Part shown: in pieces, positions 15,014 to 21,435 of the stretch
Layout of the letters: every line of letters starts with the position of its first letter
Numbering within the stretch: position 1 is the stretch's first letter
Assembly: GCA_002499195.1 (NCBI GenBank)
Contig: DAKS01000048.1
Location: 1-32,371 of the forward strand
DNA: 32,371 bases
Direction of reading: 5' to 3'
From: Euryarchaeota archaeon UBA443
GTDB lineage: Archaea > Thermoplasmatota > Poseidoniia > Poseidoniales > Poseidoniaceae
Translations under genes and position numbers: made by a program
The notes under the pieces: model-generated
What the model saw: the letters and a program-made list of their open reading frames with translations, nothing else
Database searches by the model: none
Told to the model about the DNA's origin: nothing

Positions 15014-16828
15014 ATGCCTGTCTTGCACCATCCATTTTTGCGGGATGGAATCGAGGCACGAGGCTATCAAATCGCAGCAACGCAAGCATGTATTCGATGC
15101 TCAACATTACTTGTTATGCCCACTGGTTTTGGAAAAACAGCGGTTCAGTGGAACTGCATTGCTGATGCTCTAGACTCAGGTATTGAGAAAATAGTCATCA
15201 CTGCGCCAACGGTTGGATTGGTCGAACAGCAACGACGAATGATTCTCGAGCGAATCAAAATTGATCCGGATGTTGTTCGAACCTATACAGGAAGTGATCG
15301 TCCTGCAAAACGTGGAGAGATTTGGGGTCAAGCAACAATTATCATCGCAACACCTCAAGTGATACGAAACGATGTTGATAGTGGCTTGATCAATCTTGAG
15401 AAGGTCGGACTCCTAGTTATCGATGAGGCACATCATGCCAAAGGAAACCACGCTACTGCTCAAGTTGCAGACAGATATGAATCGCAAGCATCCGAACCTT
15501 GGTTGGTTGCAGCTACTGCTAGCCCTGGTTCAACACAGAAATCTATCGAGCAATTGCGGGACCGATTGAACGTAAGGCGAATCTTTGTTGCAAAACGTGA
15601 GGACGACCTTCTACGGCCATACGCTGTTGACATGAATATTGCAACAATTCGAGTCATGCTCGATGCTACAACGTTGGCATTATTGGAACCGCTAGAAGCG
15701 CATCAATTTCAGGAAACTGACGCACTAAAACGCCAAGGATTCCTTGCTCCTGTCGAGCATCTAACCGCAGGACTTATCGAAGAAGCGGCTCAAAGGGCTA
15801 GTATAGCTATCTCTCGAAAAGATCCAAGAGGTTATGATGCAGCTCGTCGCATTTCAGATGTTCGACGTATGCATATGTTGCTCGATTTGTTAAAGACACA
15901 GGGCGTACGTTCGGCTCGATCTTATCTAGAACGGGCCGATGAGCAACTTCGTGATGGTGAGCGTTCGACAAGTCGATTCCTCAAAAAACAAGTCATCCAC
16001 AACTTCCGCCAATCTGTACAAGACATGGAGGAATGCCATCCAAAATCGGCCCTTGTGCGACAACTTGTTGAAGAACACTTAGAGAAGAATCCTGATGATC
16101 GTATTCTTGTCTTCAGTGAATACCGTGATACTGTGGACCATCTTGTTGAGGATTTGAACCAAATACCCAATGCTACTGTCGATCGATTCATTGGCCAAAG
16201 CAAGCGAGGAAAACGAGAAGGCATGACTCAAAAACAGCAACTTGCTCAACTGGAAAGATTCCGTAATGGTGAGATGAATATTCTCGTTGCGACCTCTGTT
16301 GGAGAGGAAGGATTGGATGTACCTTCTGCCTCGATGGTCTTGTTTTACGAACCGGTTCCGAGTGCGATTAGAGCAATTCAACGAAGAGGACGTACAGCCC
16401 GAGAACGAAGCGGTTCTGTGCATGTATTGGTTGCAAACGATACTCGTGATGTATACGTCTTACACGCTTCAAGGAATCGAGAAAAGCGTATGCATAGCGT
16501 TCTTGCTCGTATGCGTTTGGAGACGCCTCTAGGATCATACAAAGTTCGTAAAGAAGGGGAAATGCTTGAGTTTGAAATTATTGGAGACGATTTTAAGCAG
16601 AGTGCATTGCAATTTTTGGCGGAAGAACGATTGCGTTTGAAATCTATAGAAGAGGATATTGAAGATGATAAGAACGAAAATAAAACGGATTCATCTTCCC
16701 CTAAATCATCAAAAGCCCCAACTTTGCATACGCGTTCACGTTCGCAAAAGAGTCTCTTCGATTTTGAAGAAGATAACATCGACCCTTGGAGTCCAGTTCT
16801 TGACGGTCGAGATATCAACCGCCAATGA
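15014..16828 (+). CDS. Hef-like superfamily 2 helicase, nuclease domain absent
   Basis: ATP-driven DNA helicase related to Hef/FANCM, which remodels stalled replication forks. Walker A is PTGFGKT (36-42), motif Ia TAPT (63-66), DEAH at 137-140 and motif III TASPGS (168-173). A helical insert follows at about 220-340. Motifs V and VI (LVATSVGEEGLDVPS, then FYEPVPSAIRAIQRRGRTAR) closely resemble Hef. Euryarchaeal Hef normally continues into an XPF-type nuclease; this protein ends at 604 residues after a low-complexity acidic/serine linker, so only the helicase half is present. Residues 578-585 (QKSLFDFE) resemble a PCNA-interacting motif. No ribosome site precedes the ATG, which suggests a short-leader mRNA. 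It is the only clear plus-strand gene and its 3' end overlaps the HdrB-like gene by 14 bases. Confidence 0.92.
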   Translation: MPVLHHPFLRDGIEARGYQIAATQACIRCSTLLVMPTGFGKTAVQWNCIADALDSGIEKIVITAPTVGLVEQQRRMILERIKIDPDVVRTYTGSDRPAKRGEIWGQATIIIATPQVIRNDVDSGLINLEKVGLLVIDEAHHAKGNHATAQVADRYESQASEPWLVAATASPGSTQKSIEQLRDRLNVRRIFVAKREDDLLRPYAVDMNIATIRVMLDATTLALLEPLEAHQFQETDALKRQGFLAPVEHLTAGLIEEAAQRASIAISRKDPRGYDAARRISDVRRMHMLLDLLKTQGVRSARSYLERADEQLRDGERSTSRFLKKQVIHNFRQSVQDMEECHPKSALVRQLVEEHLEKNPDDRILVFSEYRDTVDHLVEDLNQIPNATVDRFIGQSKRGKREGMTQKQQLAQLERFRNGEMNILVATSVGEEGLDVPSASMVLFYEPVPSAIRAIQRRGRTARERSGSVHVLVANDTRDVYVLHASRNREKRMHSVLARMRLETPLGSYKVRKEGEMLEFEIIGDDFKQSALQFLAEERLRLKSIEEDIEDDKNENKTDSSSPKSSKAPTLHTRSRSQKSLFDFEEDNIDPWSPVLDGRDINRQ

Positions 16829-17669
16829 TCATGGCACGGGTTCGTAGTTGTGCTAAACGGTCAGGGAAGTGACCGAGAGCAAAAGCAACCAATTCTGCGA
16901 GATGGATAACGGGTACGGATGTATCCTTACCAGTAATCCTACCTGCCTTGACCTGATAGGAGTCAAGATTTGCGTGAGAGATAGTACATGCACTCACAAC
17001 GAGTTGTGCACCATTCTCCTTAGCTTCTGAAAGAACGGATGCAGTCATGCGCAATGCGGTCTTCTCATTGGTAAGAAGACTTGGAGAACCAACACTCTGA
17101 CATCGAGCATCGTAAGCGACAGGGGTACCACCAAGAGCAGTTATGAGGTCTTCGAGATAATGCGGGTTGAACGGGTCATCTTCACCACAGAATCCATCTC
17201 GCTGCATGTATGGTCCGTAATATGCTGCAATATTCATGTTTAGAGGGTTCAATACAGCATCCTTAACCTTGTCAAGACCAATCTCTTCTACAATAAGATG
17301 TAAGAGATGGCGAGACTTAGCATCTCCTGCATATTCAATCTTGGATGTGCGTGCGATAAGATTGTTCAATTGTGAAGCCATTACAGGATCTGCTTCCATA
17401 GTAGAAGCAGTATCGCAGTGAATGCTATGCGAGGTTGCACACGATGTCATTATGTCCAAACCTTTCTCCTCAGCAAGAGCAAGATTTCGAGCAGCAAGAG
17501 CGTGTTGAAGACGAGGAGAAGCTTGTCGGATGATGTTACCTCCATCGGAGGTAGCCTTTGGAAGTTCAATCAAATCGATACCGAGCGTTTTGCAAAGTGG
17601 TTGAATGCAATCTTCAACCTCCATCATAGCGCCACGAGCCACGTTTCCGGGATAATATGCTACCTTCAT
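16815..17669 (-). CDS. HdrB-like CCG-domain protein with degenerate cluster ligands
   Basis: Related to heterodisulfide reductase subunit B, SdhE and the C-terminal half of TfrB, which hold unusual [4Fe-4S] clusters through two cysteine-rich CCG motifs. The fold is clear: YYPGN at the start, LGIDLIELPK, NLALAEEKGLDIMTSCATSH, then MNIAAYYGPYMQ, GGTPVAYDARCQSVGSP and SACTISHANLDSYQ. The ligands are mostly gone. The first-motif Cys is Asn9 and its CCG is SDG (41-43); CxxC is C77 with Ser80. In the second motif the first Cys is Pro153, CCG is CQSVG (C190), and CPLC is CTIS (C228, Ser231). The reading frame is intact at 284 residues. ATG 17669 is seven bases from GAGG; a TTG just upstream is rejected. 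It lies nine bases after the ferredoxin-flavodoxin-SdhB fusion, so the two form an operon. Function is not known; a classical disulfide reductase is unlikely. Confidence 0.85.
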   Translation of the reverse strand: MKVAYYPGNVARGAMMEVEDCIQPLCKTLGIDLIELPKATSDGGNIIRQASPRLQHALAARNLALAEEKGLDIMTSCATSHSIHCDTASTMEADPVMASQLNNLIARTSKIEYAGDAKSRHLLHLIVEEIGLDKVKDAVLNPLNMNIAAYYGPYMQRDGFCGEDDPFNPHYLEDLITALGGTPVAYDARCQSVGSPSLLTNEKTALRMTASVLSEAKENGAQLVVSACTISHANLDSYQVKAGRITGKDTSVPVIHLAELVAFALGHFPDRLAQLRTRAMIIGG

Positions 17670-17678
17670 CAAAACACC

Positions 17679-19643
17679 TCAGAATCGTTGATCAAGCTCA
17701 TTGAACAAACTAACCACTTCGTGATGACTTTCGACTTTGCTATTGAACATATTAGGAATCTTACCAACACCTGCAGGCGGGAGTAGTAGTGCTTGCAAAC
17801 TGCGGATTGGAGGGCCTCCAGTTCTAGTAAATCCAAGCATCATTCGTGCGGAAACACCAGAAAAGACGTTGGAAACAAGACCCAGTGGTCCGAGAACTTG
17901 TCGATACAGTGTTGTTTCGTTGAGTTTACCTGACCACTTGACAGACCGACCGTACCATTTGACGAGACGTCCATGTCGGCCGGCGTTCTTGTATTCGGTA
18001 AGCAGGCGGCTGCGAGCATCATTGAGGGTATTTGCAAGCATTGCGCCCGTCATACCATGGCGAGCGATTGAAGCAGAATCAGCTTCTCCCCAAATACCTC
18101 CTTTGTCTTGCAAAGATGACATTAGTTGTGCTCGGTGCTTTTCTGAGGTTCTAGGATCATTAATGCGAACCCATCGCTGAAGATGAATTCCAGGGCCTTC
18201 ATATTCTGGATCAAAATCAACAGTATCGGACATTCCATGTGCAAGCATGTGGCTGGAAACAGCGTTCATCTGATAGAGTGCGAGAGCGGTCTCAGAAGCA
18301 AGTACACCAACTGCCTGTCCACTGATTAGACGTTCTCCTTCACGTGGATCTGCTTGAATCCAAGGTTTAGCCTTGCTTCGGTTTTCTTCGAATCTACGAG
18401 TATCGACGATCAAATCTCGAATTACTGGATATCCTGGTAGTGGCTCAACCTTCAATCGGCCATTTGAGACAATATCGCCAACTCGAGCCACATCGGAAAG
18501 AACAACTCTTCCATTAGCACGTACACCCGTAGTCGAAGTTCCACCAACAACACCACGACGGAAGGCGAAGCTTCCATCAACATCGCGTTGGAAGGTAGTG
18601 AACAGATCTTCGAGAGATGCGGATGCTGGAACCGAGGTTGCAACAACATCCCAGCCACGCTCACCTTGAGCAGGACAATAGCGGAACAACTCCAATTCAA
18701 CCTCGATTTCGGTTGCATCGATGATACCTGGAGCAAAGTCTCCCTCAACAATATCATCGTCATCGGAGGCTCCATATGCTTTCATTTCTTCAACGAGTTC
18801 AACTTGCAAGGTTCCTGAATCATCAACACAAGCAATACGCGGAAGTGCTTCTTGGACCCATTCATTCCATGGAGGTTCAAAGTCAACATCGCAGAGTTTA
18901 ATCTCTTGAACGCTGGTTGCACCAAGACTGGCTAATTTTCCATCCCAGTCAAGTCCTGCCTTACAGTACTCGTCATAGGATGTATCACCGATTGCACACA
19001 CGGAATAGTGCATGGATGCGAGTGCAGGAGCGCCGGATTGAACCGCTTGCCACAACTCTTCAGCGTTATCAGGCATTTCACCTTCGCCCCAAGTAGAGGT
19101 AATTATGAGAAGACGCTTGATGTTCGCAAGGTTTGACTTATCGTAACCATCCATGTCGACAACGCTTGCTGAAAGACCGTAATTTGATGCCATCTTGGCT
19201 GTCTTTTCAGCAAGTCCTGCTGCATTTCCAGTCTGAGAACCGAAGAGAATCGTCAACGAACGGTCTCCACCCATAAGGGCCGTAAGTTCCTCTGATGCTG
19301 CACCGCCAACGGCTACTGCAGCTGGAGCAGTTTCTGCGACCGCTTCAGCAACAGGTGCTTCAGCAACTGCTTCTGTTTCTGCTCCATCACTAACAAGTTC
19401 GAACTTAATGACTTCAACAGGACAAGCTTCAGCGGCTTCGAGAATAATCTCAGCATATTGTGTTCCAAAATCACCAGAAAGTGGGCTCATGCCTTCGTTT
19501 CGATCAAATCCTCCATCGACTCTGACAGCAGCCAAAATTTGCGATGTTTCATCGGTTACTACGAACACTTCAGGAGCAATGTCTTGACAAGCATCACACG
19601 TAATGCAATCCTCATCAACCCAAACCTTTGCAACGACTGTCAT
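17679..19643 (-). CDS. ferredoxin-flavodoxin-SdhB fusion; SdhB part lacks all Fe-S cysteines
   Basis: A 654-residue redox fusion. Residues 1-85 are a ferredoxin with CITCDAC (C13, C16, C19) and C74 in ACPVEVI, enough for one [4Fe-4S] cluster. An Ala/Glu-rich linker (87-117) follows. Residues 128-272 are an FMN-binding flavodoxin like that of cytochrome P450/sulfite reductases (LFGSQTGNAAG, STWGEGEMPDNA, GDTSYDEYC). Residues about 312-546 resemble the iron-sulfur subunit of succinate dehydrogenase/fumarate reductase: AFRRG, then VEPLPGYPVIRDLIVD (399-414), then EGPGIHLQRWVRINDPRT. The [2Fe-2S] motif region reads GVVGGTSTTGVR (364-375), and there is no cysteine at all between 324 and 654, so none of the three usual clusters can bind. 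A basic tail completes it. GGAGG is seven bases before the ATG. The partner gene is the HdrB-like protein downstream. No flavin (SdhA) subunit is in the window. Confidence 0.88.
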   Translation of the reverse strand: MTVVAKVWVDEDCITCDACQDIAPEVFVVTDETSQILAAVRVDGGFDRNEGMSPLSGDFGTQYAEIILEAAEACPVEVIKFELVSDGAETEAVAEAPVAEAVAETAPAAVAVGGAASEELTALMGGDRSLTILFGSQTGNAAGLAEKTAKMASNYGLSASVVDMDGYDKSNLANIKRLLIITSTWGEGEMPDNAEELWQAVQSGAPALASMHYSVCAIGDTSYDEYCKAGLDWDGKLASLGATSVQEIKLCDVDFEPPWNEWVQEALPRIACVDDSGTLQVELVEEMKAYGASDDDDIVEGDFAPGIIDATEIEVELELFRYCPAQGERGWDVVATSVPASASLEDLFTTFQRDVDGSFAFRRGVVGGTSTTGVRANGRVVLSDVARVGDIVSNGRLKVEPLPGYPVIRDLIVDTRRFEENRSKAKPWIQADPREGERLISGQAVGVLASETALALYQMNAVSSHMLAHGMSDTVDFDPEYEGPGIHLQRWVRINDPRTSEKHRAQLMSSLQDKGGIWGEADSASIARHGMTGAMLANTLNDARSRLLTEYKNAGRHGRLVKWYGRSVKWSGKLNETTLYRQVLGPLGLVSNVFSGVSARMMLGFTRTGGPPIRSLQALLLPPAGVGKIPNMFNSKVESHHEVVSLFNELDQRF

Positions 19644-19660
19644 TTCATGACCTCCAAAGC

Positions 19661-19675
19661 GTCCGCTTCGCGGAC
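19661..19675 (-). promoter_or_regulatory. hairpin just upstream of the ribosome site of the ferredoxin-flavodoxin-SdhB gene
   Basis: A perfect six-base inverted repeat, GTCCGC and GCGGAC with a three-base loop, ends eight bases before the GGAGG of the downstream gene. It lies inside the predicted leader. It might affect translation or mRNA stability, or mark the 3' end of the thermosome transcript; no T run follows it, which argues against a terminator. Confidence 0.4.
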
Positions 19676-19723
19676 AATTCTTCCACTGAACATCGGCCTT
19701 TCAACCTTGCCACGTGACCATGG

Positions 19724-19733
19724 ACAATATTGT
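19724..19733 (-). promoter_or_regulatory. TATA-like element for the ferredoxin-flavodoxin-SdhB / HdrB-like operon
   Basis: The palindrome ACAATATTGT has its centre at about 19729. Archaeal spacing predicts a start near 19702, about 60 bases before the ATG, so the operon would be transcribed independently of the thermosome gene. Inferred from position and AT-richness only. Confidence 0.4.
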
Positions 19734-19753
19734 GGGCTTTTTTGCGATACTGC

Positions 19754-21376
19754 TCACATGTGGAAGTCGCCTTCACCGCCGAATCCGTCAGCCATGCTAA
19801 CGCCCTTTGATGAAATGACATCGTCAATACGAAGAATCATAATCGCAGTCTCAGTTGCGGATTGGATAGCTTGCTCAACAACTCGAAGAGGCTCGAGAAC
19901 ATTGCCAGCTTGCATATCTACAACACCACCCTCGTAAACGTTGATTCCAGCATGTGATTCCCCATCAGCGTGGGCTTTTCGCAACGCGATGATGGTTGTC
20001 ACCGGATCGAGTCCAGCATTCTCCGCTAGGGTACGAGGAATGATTTCAAGAGCGGAAGCAAATGCTTCAATCGCCATTTGTTCGCGACCACCAATGGTCT
20101 CGGCATATGTACGAAGGTCGCGGCTTAGTGCAGCGAGAACACTACCTCCACCAGTTAGGACTGAGCCATCTTCCCAGGCGACTGAAACAACTCCTACTGC
20201 GTCATCGAAGGCACGGCGAATCTCATCGACAACGTGCTCGGTTCCACCACGGAGAAGAACAGAAACCGACTTGGCTTCCGGACATCCTGTAATGAAGGTC
20301 ATATCGCTTTCACCGATCTTACGCTCTTCAATACGTGCAGCATGACCGAGATCATCTCCTGAAAGATCATCCATGTTGGTAACGATTCGGCCACCTGTTG
20401 CTTTGGAAAGTGCTTCCATATCGGACTTCTTTGCACGACGAATAGCAAAGACACCAGCCTTGCTCAAGTAATGTTGAGCGAGTTCATCGATTCCCTTTTG
20501 ACAAACCAATACGTTTGCACCAGACGATGTAATTTTATCGACAAGACCTCGGATGTAATTCTCTTCCTCGGCTAGGAAGGAAGCGAGTTGGTTCGGATCA
20601 GTAATCTGAATCTTGGCATCAACTTCGGTCTTCTTGACTTCTATAGCAGAGTTGACCAGTGCGATTTTTGCGTCATTAATGCTTCGAGGCATTCCAGCAT
20701 GGACACGTTCTTTATCGAGAAGAATACCATCGATAAGGGATGAATCTTTGATAGAGCCGCCTTGGCGCTTTTCCACCTTAATATCACTCAAATCGACGAG
20801 CCTCTCGCCTTCGTCAATGACACCAACAGCGTTGACTGCACGAACACAGATATCCGCCATAAATGCCTTGACTGCTTCAGCAGACTTTCCTGTTAAGGAA
20901 GTCTTTGCGACTTCAAGGAGAACTTCATCGTTACCTTCAGTTGAGATTCCATGGCTTTCAAGCAATGAAATAGCCTTCTCCGCTGCAAGTCGGAATCCTT
21001 CACAGATGACCGTTGGATGAACGTTTTGTTCGATCAGATCTTCCGAACGCTTGAGAAGTTCACCAGAAAGAACTACTGCTGAAGTGGTTCCATCATAGCA
21101 ATGTTGCTCTTGAGTTTTCGCAACCTCGATGATCATCTTTGCAGCAGGATGTTCAATGTCCATTTCTTTGAGAATGGTTGCACCATCGTTTGTAATGACA
21201 ACATCACCCATCGAATCGACCAACATTTTGTCCATCCCTTTGGGGCCAAGTGTCGACCGTACAGAATCCGCAACCGCCTTTGCAGCTGCTATATTGTTCG
21301 ACTGAGCACTACGGCCCCGCGTACGTTGTGTTCCTTCTTTGAGAATGAAGATTGGTGCTTGTCCATTTCCATACAT
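19754..21376 (-). CDS. thermosome subunit (group II chaperonin)
   Basis: ATP-driven cytosolic chaperonin that folds proteins inside a double ring. Family motifs are clear: AAKAVADSVRSTLGPKGMDK and NDGATIL (64-70) at the N terminus, TGGGSVLAAL in the C-terminal equatorial domain, and a GGEGDFHM tail. The normally near-invariant GDGTT motif reads YDGTT (94-98), preceded by HC instead of EV; the metal-binding Asp95 is kept. The long frame opens at a GTG, but the ATG at 21376 starts the usual sequence and has AAGG eight bases upstream, giving 540 residues. It is unclear whether this is the only thermosome gene of the organism. Confidence 0.97.
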   Translation of the reverse strand: MYGNGQAPIFILKEGTQRTRGRSAQSNNIAAAKAVADSVRSTLGPKGMDKMLVDSMGDVVITNDGATILKEMDIEHPAAKMIIEVAKTQEQHCYDGTTSAVVLSGELLKRSEDLIEQNVHPTVICEGFRLAAEKAISLLESHGISTEGNDEVLLEVAKTSLTGKSAEAVKAFMADICVRAVNAVGVIDEGERLVDLSDIKVEKRQGGSIKDSSLIDGILLDKERVHAGMPRSINDAKIALVNSAIEVKKTEVDAKIQITDPNQLASFLAEEENYIRGLVDKITSSGANVLVCQKGIDELAQHYLSKAGVFAIRRAKKSDMEALSKATGGRIVTNMDDLSGDDLGHAARIEERKIGESDMTFITGCPEAKSVSVLLRGGTEHVVDEIRRAFDDAVGVVSVAWEDGSVLTGGGSVLAALSRDLRTYAETIGGREQMAIEAFASALEIIPRTLAENAGLDPVTTIIALRKAHADGESHAGINVYEGGVVDMQAGNVLEPLRVVEQAIQSATETAIMILRIDDVISSKGVSMADGFGGEGDFHM

Positions 21377-21435
21377 GTTGTTCACCTTCGTTTAGGGCGA
21401 GGTGCCTTGGGTCTTGAACCCTACGACTGGCCAGT

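Noticed and set aside
14744..15085. Minus-strand reading frame across the uL3 leader as a protein gene
   Set aside because: Its composition is unlike the other proteins, it has no ribosome site, it runs through the helicase 5' end and the TATA box, and the DNA is better explained by RNA hairpins.
16815..19643. Cysteine-poor SdhB/HdrB-like pair as decaying pseudogenes
   Set aside because: Both frames are full length, have good ribosome sites and keep non-ligand motifs, with no stops or frameshifts.
21409..21421. GGGTTCAAGACCC on the minus strand, like a tRNA T arm, upstream of the thermosome
   Set aside because: No acceptor, anticodon or D arm can be built around it; at most a small leader hairpin (GGGT/ACCC).
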